A stretch of DNA of 64,000 nt from contig JAJEKV010000006.1 in NCBI GenBank assembly GCA_021234155.1, positions 24,450,723 through 24,514,722 on the forward strand. Direction: 5' to 3'. A program made the translations under genes and the position numbers. The notes beneath the pieces were generated by a model that worked only from the letters and a program-made list of their open reading frames with translations, had not been told where the DNA came from and did no database searches. This DNA is from Isoetes taiwanensis. Lineage: Eukaryota; Streptophyta; Lycopodiopsida; Isoetales; Isoetaceae. This document shows, one piece after another, positions 9,460 through 21,382 of the stretch (its first letter is position 1; the number at the start of each line of letters is the position of its first letter).

Positions 9460-12400
9460 ATCTAAATTAGAAGCGTGCCTTTGGTAAACCCACGTTGTGG
9501 AGGCAACAACTCCACCGGAGCAAGCTCTTTCGCCATAGCCGCCGGAATAAGCAGTCTTGCCATAGCCACGGGAGTCGATCTCTCTCTGTCATAGCCGACC
9601 TCCGCTGACCGGTCCTGCACTATCGTTTTTCTTCCTCGCCAAGCGCCTTTCAACACTTACATCGACATGGCCAAGTTCGATGTTAATCCCCGTAACGTGG
9701 CGAACGGACCCGCGATTCAAGGAAGGAGACCAAATTCCTCATTGCCCCGCCGCGACATATGCTCGTCGTGGAACTTCGTAACCGTGGGACGCAACCAATA
9801 TCTTATCCCGCATACCTAGGATGCAACCTTGTCCTTTTATTCTGCCCCCATTCATTACGATGAGGAAATGCCTCCTCTCCGTATTCAATGAATAACCCAT
9901 CTCTCTAGTATTCAGTAGTAGCTCTGTTTTCCTAATGTAAACCATTCTACTCTAGAAATTCTTGTCCTTAATCTTCAATTAGCTAGTGTATCACTTTGAA
10001 CCTCCACATGACTTTACCTACTGTTATCTCAACTTCCAGTACATCTTCACTCGTTCCAATTCTATACAAGGATATTCTACTATACTGGAATTCCTTTTAG
10101 TTGTTCTCTTACAATTATTCTAGTATATCAATCTAATAGAAACCAACTATTATTTTAACGCCTAAGCGTCTTTAAGTTCCCCAAATGAATTTACGGATTC
10201 CAAGGGATTATGTGAATATCCCAAAGGACAATACCACCCAAAGACCCCTCAAAATAGGCCTCCTCTATTCAGAGATCTTGTGTTCAAGTCTCTGGGGGTA
10301 CGTCATATGTCCTCATGGATGCTGCTAATGTGCCATGAAGTATAGATGCTATCTACCTATCTATCTATTTATTAAAAAACGTCCTTCGTGAATTCAATTC
10401 ACCATATTGTCCTAAGACATCGATGTCTTCTTCCCTAAGCCATACACCAAATCTTTAAACAGTTTTTCAGCTCTTGCTGCCTTTCAAGCTGCAGGTATAT
10501 CTTTGCATGTTAGCAAAGACTAACCTTCATGTTAGAAAATAACCTTTCTATCCAGGTTGCTAAATATCATGTATCAGGGTCCTTTATTCCTTCTCTTCTT
10601 CAATATGTTTTCTAAGTCTATGATCGATTTTCAGTATTCCGACCCTTACGCCTGCCACAGCTACACATTTCACTCTTTGGCTGTGACCTTTATTCAGTAG
10701 AGTCACCAAACCATTTACTCCTTTACGTATTCATTAACCGTCTTGTGGCTTCTAAGCCGCTATTATATGTTCCCTATATTGTTAACCCACCTATCATTCG
10801 GGGTTATGATCCAACGTTGTCCTACATCCTCGAAATGTTAGTCATTACATTTCTCTGTCATGATGTTATGCTATCGTTTACGTCATTCCAAATGACTTGG
10901 CATCTTCATTTAAGCCATACTCATGGCCTAAGAGCCGGTGGGCCTCAGATAAATCAGTAAATTACCTGGAGTCATCAAGGTGCCTACCTGGTATTTTGTG
11001 AGCCTTTCTACAATTACTTATGTTTGGGATAACCCGGACTTGTATCAATGTCCGAGTCCTCTATATGTTAACTTGCACCCCCATGTAACCCATGGCGTCA
11101 CGCCTCGGGTCCGTATGGATCATGTGGGCAAGCTAGTCTTAGGTGTCTATGCAAGACACATTCAACATTTAGCGGTGTAACGCTATTCGCTACTTATCCG
11201 GAATTGTACTATTGTAATATTCAACCCCATCATCTTAAGCTTCATTCTACTGGTCATTGACATTTATTTCAAGTGCCAACTACGACATCATACCTTAGCC
11301 TACAACAGATTGAATGTTGTTTACTCATTTCGAACGTGTCTCCGCACCCTTCATCAAGAACTTTGGGATACGCCTGCGTTTTTTTCCTTGTGTCGCCACC
11401 TAGATTACCTCCCTAAGATGTTTATCGTATGTGTACATGGTATGTACATAATAAATATATCTTCACATCCCACAATGCTAGAGCTCTGCTCTAACTTAGC
11501 TAAACTATAACCGTGGTAGTTCTTGCAAACAAATCCATCGCCTATGTACCTTTATGATGTGGCTTCGCCACCTATTTCCCAAATGGACAGGGGCTGACTC
11601 TATGTTGGACTTGTATATGTTGCCTATATTTTGATAGGGTCTCTAGCTACTTCAACCATCCCTTTAGTGCCTTATGGTATTCCAGTCGTGTACATACACT
11701 ATGATACCACCCACGGGATTATGCCATAATTCCGAAGGGTTACTACCCCACATGAGGAGCTCTTCTAAAGGCTTCTTTCGCTAAGGATCCTTTGTGTCCT
11801 CACTATCAACCATGCTTAGTCACAATTAACCTAATTTCTTAAGTTATCATGTGGACTCCAGTTTTTCATCAGTTTCAAATGTTCTCATCCTTGGCTCCCT
11901 TATAATGAAGCAGAGGCACTACAACCTCTTCTGGTCTTTTAATAGGAAACCCAATGTTTCGATCTTCACGTTAGTAGTCAGCCAGAAATTATCCTGGTTC
12001 CTTACACTCTTAAGAGTTTCAAAGTTATAACCTCTAAGGGGTCTATGCCTCAAGGCAACGGATCCCTCCAGCTTCTACTTCTGTACCTAGAATTGTTCAC
12101 CGCGTGTAGGGTAACTCTTCGATTATATGGACTACTGGTCTATATAATCTTAACCCTTCCGATCAATACACCCTCGCCTTTGATTTTATCGAGACTTGGA
12201 ATTCTATGTAACGCCTCTTCTCAAGTTACCCTAAAGGTATAATTGCCAAAGTCATCGTATTCCTTCTTTTCTTCCATCAAGAGGATGCGATATTTTACAC
12301 ATCTTTTTATTCCCAAAACCAAATAAATGCTCTCAGCTTATAACGTTGAAGTAATACATTGGTATCTAGAACCTTTGAGTAGTTAAGCTCTCATTATCGG

Positions 12401-15400
12401 GTTATTCCAATACTGCTCCAACCATCCCCTGGATGTTCTTGAATGTGACATCACCGTGATATGCTAGACTTACTCTAGCTATTTTTCTTGACTTAAACTC
12501 TTCTCATCTCCTTTAGTAATGCACGATCTAAGATAGTCAACTCTAACCATTGGGATAGCTTGAATGCTTATCTCTAGTAAAACATACCTAACCCAATATC
12601 TTCCTATATAAGCATATCATTATGCTTATTCTTTACACCTTGTCAAGTAATGTCTCACTCACCTCGTACGGCTATTCTTATATCTTTTAATATGATATAC
12701 ATCTGAATATCACAATTAACATCTTTGATCTCCTCACTAGTGTAGTATGTAATACTACTAAATCCTTCAAACATCTGAAACCACTACGTTGTTATTATGA
12801 GGTATAGTAACATGTGTGCACCAACCCTAACTCTAGACTCATATGTAATTCGTTGACGTAGCCACCTAGCTGCTTGTACTATATATGCTGTGGTTTTCAC
12901 ACCACACCTTCTAGACTCTCTAGCCTTAGGTTGCCTTGGTCCTCACGCTCTAGTCATAAATTCCACAGGGGCACATGCCACCCTAAGTTCCTAGTGGACA
13001 TACTTAATGTCTAGTATAGGAATTCTTATCTTCATTACTTCCGTATTCATATATGTGAACTAAAAGTTCTAGTATATATCCTATCTTCTTCTAGTTATGT
13101 TCCTAGTAAATGGTCCTAGTACGCATCTACCAACGCGGAGCTACTCCTCGGGATACACACACGATACCAAGTCCAGAGCACATCCTCCTTGGTGAGATGT
13201 TCATTGGATGCCTCCCTTCTTCATACTCCGTGACTTTGGTATATTCAACGTGTCCTTCCAAACTCTCTATATTTGAAACGTTGTTTACAACAACTCTCAA
13301 GCTCCTCTTGTCTCACACTTGTCATGTGGGTACATGACTTAATATACCTTGCAGCTTTTAGATGGTTGCGCCTGCTCCTACCAATTGTCGCCTTCTCTTG
13401 ACCTTCTGTGGAAACTACGTTCCACATTATTCTCCAGTTTGTTATCCGGCATCTCGATGTTCCCAGCCAACATAAGATGTCGCCATTCTCTTAAATTATA
13501 CCATGCATAATGGTCATGCATTTGGCCAACATCATTGCCGTATCCAAGGACTATGTCGCCATCTTAATCATGCACACGCTTGCATCGTTATTGCACACCT
13601 CAGGAACATCAATCTCCTTACGAAACGCAACGTATGCGTAATTTTATAATCCGTAGTTTATGGATCCACATCCTCATCCCGGGGGTTTCACCTACTATAA
13701 AAGTGATACGCCACGTGCGTTAATGGGGTCAGCAAAACCCTCCGGTGATAATTTCCAACCTTCTAAATGCCCCTTCCCAGATACACATTACAAATCGGAT
13801 TCCCCCCGGAAAACCCCTAGCCAAGCCCCTATCCGGTATTTATACATATGGTTTAGGGTAAAAAACCCACCTTTCACTCACATGGTACATACGCCTTTAA
13901 ACTATGTGACATCCCCGATCCTCATACAACATTATTCTCTACCTTTTCGCCCTGCATTCCATCATGGTCTAAACCTACACTTCTAAAGTGGTTTCCCTCT
14001 CGAGAGCGGGTACTCATAATCCGGTTCCACCTTAGTATAGTACCTCTCTAACGTGGTATATGGCGTATAATCATAAACCACTTCTTCCTCGGATATATGG
14101 TGCTATATCCACTTCCTTCTACGTTGAGTGGCAATATATATGCCGCGATAATAAATCAATCCTCGTAATTATTAAGTCCAAGTGTTTTCAATCAGATACC
14201 AAGCATCGGCCATACCAACTTTCTCGAAAGTATCCATCCAAAATAGGGATACCTTAACACTCCTTATTCCCAACATTCAAAGACTTCTACTTCAAGTAAG
14301 AGCCAGACCTGCTTTCATCACCATATAACGTGCTCTCGGATGGACCGGGCATGGTTTTCGATGCTTCCTCCGTGGACACCATAGTCACAACCGGCCTTCT
14401 CGATATAGGACGATTGCATAGCCATAGCATCGCCGGATAGCGAAAAGGCGGTACAATTACGTCGAATGTATATGTCACTGCACTGCATTTCCTCAGAAAT
14501 ATAAGAGTGTCTGTATGTGTGTGATAAATTCTACTAAAATAGCAATAAATAAATAACTAACTCAAATGTAAGAATATCGGACGCCTAGTAAAGGTATAAA
14601 CATAACCAATGAATTAATATGTGTCCTCATCCCGATCAGTAATCTATGCTAAAGATAGAGAGTGTGAGTGTGGAAAGATTAAAAGATAATCGAAAAGGAG
14701 CAAGCTATTTAAACACATAATCAAATATAATAGAAGGAGATAAGTATGTATGTCTTACACAAACTTATGAGGGAATAACGAGACTTAGATTAGGTTATAA
14801 CAAGGTTATGAATAATAAATCATGAACAACGCTTTTCAGACTTAATATTAAAGTATATAGGTAAAACCGTCCATACAAAGATAATATATACTTGTATTAA
14901 AGGGTAAGTATAATTGTCAAGGGCCTGTTAAACACTGAGGATAGGAACATACGAGTTCTTAAAACTGTAACAAAATAGGAAAACAAAATTTTGCTACAAA
15001 ATTAAATTAGGGCTGGCTGTAATGAAATGAATTACAAATAATACATATATACACAGAAGTTAATATCATTAGAATGACTTTCTACTAAACAGTGCGCGAT
15101 TAATAACTCCGTATTATAATATAAGAACAAATAGAACTTGCTTATATCTATACCTGTCTATAATATATAATTAGTTACACGTATGTATAAAAAGAATGAT
15201 TTCTAAATTAGATAAACTCTAAACTCGTCATCCCGAATGAAACAGTGAGACTTTCACAAATCTTGACTGTTCACTTTTGACGGTCCTAAACGATGATCAT
15301 GTCTGACCTAACCTCTACCTTTTATATATCGCACAGTTATAAATTACACGTTATAAGTCATTTCAAACTTTTTACTTTGAACATGACAACGCCCTGCAGT

Positions 15401-15900
15401 GACTTATAATCTCACGCCATCTCTTTAAGGAGGGAGACTTCCTTCCAATGTAATGATGTGTTGCCCTCAACAAGAGTAGTCTTGATGCCGAGGACGACAT
15501 CATTTTTAAGTTAGAGAATGTGACGCTCCACATATTTATAATGCCTTTTTGAGTATAAATACATGACATCCATTATGAATAATTAATGGCACATTAATTA
15601 TTCATAAGTTAAGGTTAGCTATGTTAATAATTCATTATTAAAGTGGAAACCTAACCTAAAACCCTAATCGAATTTAGGGCTTAACCTAATATTAAAAAGG
15701 GCTAAAATACCAAATTAGCTAATATTAACAAAGTCACCACCGCCCCAAATCGATTGGGCAAGGCAGAGTTTCCAAATTGGGACACCCACCCCAATTTGCC
15801 CCAATTGATGCTGCCCCAACCCCCGAGGTCATTTTCGACCGCTCCAGCCAAGGAAGGATGGCGACCCGTGAGGGATAGTGGAGCTAGCTATGGTTCCTGT
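9460..15900. mobile_element. Interior of LTR element, no readable genes
   Basis: This is a stretch of about 6.4 kb between the leader of the first LTR copy and the second LTR. It has no long open frame on either strand and I recognise no gag, protease, RT, RNase H or integrase motif. It could be the worn interior of the element, a naturally non-coding (LARD-type) interior, or an interior carrying other old insertions. The base composition changes near 14,500 to a more AT-rich stretch. I do not annotate the scattered 60-110 codon frames here as genes. Confidence 0.4.
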
Positions 15901-16133
15901 TAGTACATAGTTAGCTTAGTTGTGATTCTAGTAGGTTAGCCTCATCGCTTCTTTGCTTGTCTCTCGATGATGATTAACCCTTGTTTGATAGTTAGAACTA
16001 TTCTCAACTATTGATTATACTCGTGATGGATGGGTGGATGTATCTTTGGTAGTATCTCTCTAGTTCTTCCGTAGCTGGGATTAAGGGGGTAGAGACCTCT
16101 CAGTAACCTATGTCATTAGTATGCTCCTAGTAG

Positions 16134-17037
16134 CTCCCGTAATACCTGCCAGTAAAGTGCGGCGGTGGTACAAGATCCCACCGGCCGTGGAATCTATGGT
16201 ATCATTGAAGCACCGGACAAGGGGCCGTGGTGATGAAGTGTGGGTGGGGTCTCGAAAGCATAAAAGGCTACGGGACTAGGCCTAATAGCCGCCGCTGAAC
16301 CCTACCGGTATGGGTCCGGACACTCCACTGGTACGCTTGTGTGAGCACCATGTACTTTGAGTAGAATTAGGGAGTAAGTCGGGTACGGATGCGGGATCGC
16401 CGATGCGGCACGCATTCTCTAGCTCATCCATGGATTCAATGCGACTGGGAAGGGACATTTCCACTGACTCATCGGACCGGGGAGATGTAACCCGGAGTAG
16501 TCCCGGCGGGTGATGCCTTGAAACGCTGTCTCCTGAAGGCTACAATGACGCCATAGCTTGATTCACCATCTCAAGAAGTGTGCACAGTGAGGGGCGGATG
16601 GAGTGGACAACCCTAGCCGATGTTCTATGCCAGCCAACGCCATGTCAAGATTCTGTCTGCCCCACGCTCTCCCGAGACCTAGCCGCGGTCGAACCTCACC
16701 GAGTCCGAGCCGGGTAGAACCTTGGGTTTGGGAAGTTGTCTCTAGTATTAAATGTATTCCCTCTGTTATTATATGTGGATGGATGTGCAACCCTTCGTGG
16801 TGGTTATTTATGATATGATTATGTTGTATGCTAACTTGTATTCATGCTTCCGCGACTTAGGAGTCCCATTGAAGGCGTGGGCCGAATGACACCTCCGTGT
16901 CCTTCACCCGGGCATCTTTCTACGGATGGTCCGAGTTAGACGGAGGGCCCTGCTCATGGTGAGCTGGGTCGCCATGGGAGGGGAAGTCCTCAGATGTATA
17001 TCTGACCGGAGCCGCGATATGTTCGGGGGCGTCCGCA
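16134..17037 (+). mobile_element. LTR 2, mapped part
   Basis: The uninterrupted counterpart of LTR 1. The left limit given is only where comparison with the window start becomes possible; the true LTR start lies further left, perhaps near 15.9 kb. It ends in CA at 17,036-17,037, followed one base later by the primer-binding site. Confidence 0.75.
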
Positions 17038-17038
17038 A

Positions 17039-17052
17039 TGGTATCAGAGCCA
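17039..17052 (+). other. Primer-binding site, initiator tRNA-Met type
   Basis: TGGTATCAGAGCC, complementary to the 3' end of plant initiator tRNA-Met, sits one base after the LTR terminus. It fixes the LTR boundary and the plus orientation of the element. Confidence 0.85.
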
Positions 17053-17760
17053 TGATTTTGGTTGACCAAAATCATAGCACTGACCAAATCTCTAACCCGT
17101 TAGTTCGGTAGTTGAGTGGGAGTTTAAGCTAGTTGGACTGCCTAACTTTTCGGTGATTTAGTCTTGTGCTAGGTTGATGTAATAAATTGTGAGTTTTAGG
17201 AAGTTTAGGGCGATTTTGGAGGGAAAAAGTTGTGACTTGAGGACCCAAGTTTAGATGGGCCATAACTTTTTGTAGGTAGCTCAGATGAAGGCAAAAACGG
17301 TTCCAATGGATCGGGCACCTCCCAAATACCCTAGGGGGCGCATGTTTCCCGAGGTCGAAATGGCAACACCAAGGCGAAAAGTCAAAAGGGGCGCTGCTAG
17401 CGGATGAGGTGTTTCTTTTTCTGAGTTATTAGCGATAACGCCATCAAATCACCATACGGGTCCGCCAGATAAAAAATACGCGTCCTCGTTTTTAAAAAGA
17501 ATTTTCGCCCGCGTTTTGAACCCCTGACCTCCCACTTCCAACCCAACACTCTTTCCATTTTGCCAACTATCTTTACATCTGTTTTATCCCTTTGTTATAC
17601 ATATTTAATGTTCTATTTTATCCAGTTAGTAGTTCTTTTAAGCAAAAGGCACATCATGGGATTGAACCCCTGACCTTCTGCACCCAAGCCAACACCTTTA
17701 CCAATAAGCCAACTTCTTTCTAAAAGAAATATAATGCTTTTTCTAATATTTATAGTTCAT
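17053..17760 (+). mobile_element. Second copy of the LTR-element leader
   Basis: Repeats 8,744-9,460, including both tRNA-like modules (17,513-17,577 and 17,656-17,713 on the minus strand). It stops abruptly at 17,760, where a truncated LTR fragment begins. No coding sequence is seen. Confidence 0.7.
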
Positions 17761-18026
17761 CTTTAGTATTAAATGTATTCCCTCTGTTATTATATATGTG
17801 CCACCCTTCGTGGTGGTTATTTATGATATGATTATGTTGTATGCTAACTTGTATTCACCCTTCCGCGACTTAGGAGTCCCATTGAAGGCGTGGGCCGAAT
17901 GACACCTCCGTGTCCTTCACCCGGGCATCTTTCTACGGATTGCTCATGGTGAGATGGTTGCCATGGGAGGGGGAAGTCCCTGTATGTATATGACCGGAGC
18001 GCCGTATATGTTCAAGGAGCGTCACA
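17761..18026 (+). mobile_element. Truncated LTR terminal fragment
   Basis: This is the last ~270 bases of the same LTR family as at 8,728 and 17,037. It is followed not by a primer-binding site but by ATCTTGAG, and the right inverted copy has the same junction. It is an old fragment. Confidence 0.8.
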
Positions 18027-18304
18027 ATCTTGAGTTTTAAGCATACCAAATCGATTCTCTTCAATTTCCTCTTCAAAATCGATTTTCCCTAATGTCTTCA
18101 ACCGAATAATTGAATGCCATTTGGTGTGCCAATGGTGAAGATTTGAAATGTTCTCAAATGATTGTGAAGATTAGAATGCGGATTGCCAATGAAATATGCG
18201 CAATTGAATCGATGTGCAAATTCATAGAGAGAAAAGTGTATAGGAATTTCGTTGTAGAGTGGGTCGATAACAAGTACCTGACGAGAAATCAATATAGAGG
18301 AAAG

Positions 18305-18620
18305 TAAGGGCATTTTCATAATTAATAGAAATACAAGGGCATTTTAATCATTTATATACAAAGCACAAGGGCATTTTTATAAATTGCCCTTTTAGTTTAA
18401 CCATGGCGCATAAAGACAAAAAAATAGCACTCAAGAAGTCGAGACATATATAGTAAAAAGGCTTTGAAAAGAAATGGAAACGATGAAGCATGTTATGAAT
18501 CTGATGAGGAGAGCATTCAATAAGAGACAACATAGAAGGGAAACAATTATCTATTAAGGGCAATTTATAAAATGCCCTTGTATTTTCAACCAATTATTTA
18601 AAATGCCCTTGTATTTTTAT
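18305..18620. mobile_element. MITE-like element with repeated GGGCATTTT ends (left copy)
   Basis: The ends are inverted repeats of about 65-85 bases built from the unit ACAAGGGCATTTT, three times at the left end and in the complementary sense at the right end, each closing with ATAAATTGCCCTT. The ~160-base middle has no coding signal. Small size, subrepeated inverted ends and lack of coding fit a non-autonomous DNA transposon. I could not fix a target-site duplication. Confidence 0.55.
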
Positions 18621-18930
18621 CTAGCCATCTATTAATGATAAGGACACCGGTAACAACACCGCTGATAATTACTCAACAAGAACAGAAACACAAGGAAAGG
18701 AAAAAACAAAATTAAAAGTTGAAAAGCTTAGCAAGAAGTGGACTTAACAATTAGGATTATGGAGGAGTACATGATAGAAAGAAGCAATAGGCTGCAAAAT
18801 AAAAAACTGACATCACTCAAATAATGACAATTGTAGAAGATTGAAGCTATTGGCCTAAAAATGTAGAGAAATGGAGAAATTCTATGGTAGAATAAATGCA
18901 GGCATTGAAAGAATATAAGCATATGAAATA

Positions 18931-19143
18931 GTGGTAAAAACAACTAGCAAAGACGTGGTTGGCAACAAATGGATTTACAAAGTAAAAAAAATAGCAAAGG
19001 GTAAGAGACAATTGAATACAAGACTCCTAGCAGAGCAATTTCCTCCTGTACCAGGGTTAGCTTTTGCAAATGCTAATAATTTTGCATTCAACCTACTATT
19101 GAAGATCTTGAACTATTGCAAACTCTCAGACTATGAAACATGA
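18931..19143 (+). mobile_element. Ty1/copia-like RT fragment (left copy)
   Basis: A 70-codon stretch opens with VVGNKWIYKVKK and continues RLLAEQFPPVPGLAF. This resembles the N-terminal part of copia reverse transcriptase (KWVFKVKR, ARLVAKGF, PGLDY). It is an isolated fossil fragment; no LTRs or other copia domains were found beside it. The match covers only the first ~40 residues. Confidence 0.45.
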
Positions 19144-19265
19144 ATCTATGACATATTCAACAAAATCTTGACTTATTAAGATTTTAATAGATAGCACTTT
19201 AAATTATAAGATATGTATGTATTATTTAATTCTTCTTGATTTTAATAATTTCTATAATTAATACA

Positions 19266-20560
19266 AGTCCCTTGTTATTTAAGGTCTGTGCAGAATGAAA
19301 TGTGTATTGTACGAATAAATTTTCCTTAGATTTATTTTTGGTGGGATTGTTCAAGGTTCCTGATCCTAAGTATGTTAGTTAGAATGGATATCTACAAATT
19401 GCTAATATCATATAGGAACAGATCATAATTTAGAGATCTTGGGCACCCTATAAGAACTTTTCTCTTAGAGATGTTCTCATTTTGCCATGAAGATTTATTT
19501 TTCCCACTCGCTTAAATTTAGTGGACCGAAGTTACTAAAGAGACTTATTTTTGGGCCAAATATTTCACTTTGCATGTAATAGTAATGGATGGTTCTGAAT
19601 GTAAAGAAGATGTCTATAAGGAAGAGTAATTTGATATAATTATCTCGATACAAAAGGGGCAAATGTTCAAATTACATATGGATTTCCATAAAATATTATT
19701 GAATACCAGATCTCATGAGATGCCCAATTAATACATTGGTACATGAGATGCCTACATGTTACACTTGAACTTTGAGAAGTATATTTGCAATTTTTGAAAT
19801 TGTATAATAGTTTGTGATGCTACGAAATAATATTCCAAAACTACACAAAGTCGAATTTCTACAAACGTACACATAGAAAAAACTAGGTGTAGTTAAGAAA
19901 CAGGAAGATTTATATCTATGACTTATAGTAGACAGATTTCCAAAGACATAAAAACAATCCAGAAAGATTTGCCTTTGAAACATGTGAAAGGCACTTAGTT
20001 GACTAGATGAAGCATTGTGTTCTGCTCGAATAAGACTTAGCTTGGTGAAGTATTATGGAGATTAGTCGAATACCCAATAAGATGTTTTATTACATCGTAG
20101 AGTTGGCTAATAGAATCTTTGCTATCAAATATGTATCTTCAACAAAGATCACAACTACACATTCTCCATGTAACAATGGCCCTTGTAATATTCTTTTTTT
20201 TTGTTTCCTATTTTACTATAAACTCGTGCCTTGTTAAATTTTGAATGCCTCATTAGGCATAATTGATATTTTATTTACTCAAGTATCATAGTGCACTAAT
20301 TGCATATTTTTTTTTTATACAACCATTAGTGTGTTTGTGTATTTTCATAGGATTATGTGTAGTATATATGTCGCAAAAACGCCATCATTAAATAAGAATC
20401 ATATAGTTTAAGAACCATATTTATAGTATATTATTTTTATATTGAAGCAATCAAATATCCTCCAAACAGAATCCAATTAATCTTGCATGGAGATGAACGG
20501 AGGTAGACTGATCGCTGACGGCAAGAAGTTTTCTAATACATGTCGATTATGAACATTTGC
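19266..20560. other. Unassigned AT-rich DNA
   Basis: No open frame with recognisable protein, no repeat shared with the rest of the window and no RNA gene seen. The boundary at 19,266 is where the inverted 1.5-kb segment ends. Confidence 0.5.
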
Positions 20561-20679
20561 TTGTAAGCCCAAATGCTTTTTCACTTTGTAGGTTGCTTTA
20601 GTGGATTTTTTTTTATCTCTCCGCTATGTACTTCTCATTTTTCTTATTTCCGTGAGCTCCATCATGTTCCTTTGCTCCC

Positions 20680-20970
20680 ATTGTTATGTGATAGTTGTAG
20701 GACCAAATGGGAAAGAACATCAAGTTTTTGTAGATCCGCAGGGCCAAAATTGTTTTTTTTGCCAAGGATGGGAAGCTTTCTTTGACCGATAATCTTTTCA
20801 GAGATGGTGATGTTATTTTTTTGTGTGATATCGAGGATAGCAAATGTGGATATTTGCAAAGAAGTGCGATGGCAAAGAATCGACCAAAGCCCTTGGAATT
20901 TGGCGTAGAGGATGGAAAAGCACGGCAGAAGTTGTTAATGCCGACAAAGACATACCGTAAGACTCGTTAA
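20680..20970 (+). pseudogene. B3 DNA-binding domain fragment, frameshifted
   Basis: The stretch VVGPNGKEHQVF, then CQGWEAFF, continues in the next frame as TDNLFRDGDVIFLCDIED and ends with KTYRKTR and a stop at 20,970. The order (GP-G--W/H-V, GW--F, L--GD---F) is the B3 fold of plant REM-type transcription regulators. One extra base around 20,781-20,783 (TTCTTTGACCGAT) breaks the frame between GWEAFF and TDNL. The N-terminal strand of the domain is not clear, and an intron structure cannot be excluded. It would be a nuclear DNA-binding protein if intact. Confidence 0.6.
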
Positions 20971-21140
20971 TGTATCGATGATGAACCGCACATTAAGAAA
21001 CCTTTTAAAGTTCCACCGCCAAAACGTATTTATTCATCGATTGGTGAGTAAAAATTTCCCCTTTGATTAGTTTTCCTTCCTAAATTCTTAGCTCTCTATT
21101 TTCTCAGATCGAGATTGAAGGAGGAAGATCGCTGGCTTAA

Positions 21141-21382
21141 TGCCTCCAAGGGGTTCTCGCAATCCTTGTTCATGGACCGATGGTATTGACACTAATTTGA
21201 AAGCAAAACCAAATGATATTGTTTGAGTCATAATTGGGACCTGCTAATCAGCCACTATTCTCTTAAAGTTGGTGATATATTGGAATTCCAAGTCATAGGC
21301 GAGCTTGAATGGACAATGAACATCTATCGTGGTGGAGCACAAGATGACCGTAAGAAGTTCTCAATATGTAATTTTATATAAC
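21141..21382 (+). pseudogene. Second B3-like domain fragment
   Basis: From about 21,219 the frame reads HNWDLLISHYSLKVGDILEF, then VIGELEWTMNIYRGG, then a stop. This is the C-terminal half of a B3 domain (W----I--Y-L--GD-LEF). An ATG-led stretch from 21,141 (MPPRGSRNPCSWTDG) ends at a stop before it, so the frame is interrupted. It lies 170 bases beyond the first B3 fragment, so both may come from one double-B3 gene. It resembles the B3 fragment inside the Helitron copies (GDILEF in both). Confidence 0.5.

Larger units (their letters stand above)
1..17760 (+). mobile_element. Old LTR retrotransposon, LTR-interior-LTR-partial interior
   Basis: A directly repeated block occurs at about 7,828-9,460 and again at 16,155-17,760. 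Within each copy a segment ending in CA is followed by a primer-binding site of the initiator tRNA-Met type, so each block is LTR plus the start of the interior. The order LTR, 7-kb interior, LTR, 0.7 kb of interior is what unequal recombination or a tandem insertion produces. The first LTR begins left of the window and is split by the LINE. The superfamily is not assigned because no readable gag-pol was recognised in the interior. The two copies look roughly 90-93 % identical by eye, with many small differences, which suggests an old, broken element. Confidence 0.75.
17761..19265 (+). repeat. 1.5-kb segment, left copy of an inverted pair
   Basis: The whole segment reappears in reverse orientation at 61,944-63,505. 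In order it carries an LTR terminal fragment (17,761-18,026, ending GTCACA), unassigned AT-rich DNA, a MITE-like element, and a copia-like RT fragment. Homology with the right copy stops near TTAATACAAG at about 19,265. The two copies differ by scattered substitutions and small indels. Confidence 0.85.

Noticed and set aside
9460-15900. Scattered 60-110 codon frames that might be small genes
   Set aside because: They alternate strands, overlap each other, have no domain and lie in the worn interior of an LTR element.
18931-19143. An independent 70-codon host gene, since it is kept in both inverted copies
   Set aside because: Both copies belong to one duplicated segment, and the sequence resembles the beginning of copia reverse transcriptase.
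20569-20970. Two overlapping small genes at the first B3 fragment
   Set aside because: The two frames are the halves of one B3 domain separated by a single-base shift.
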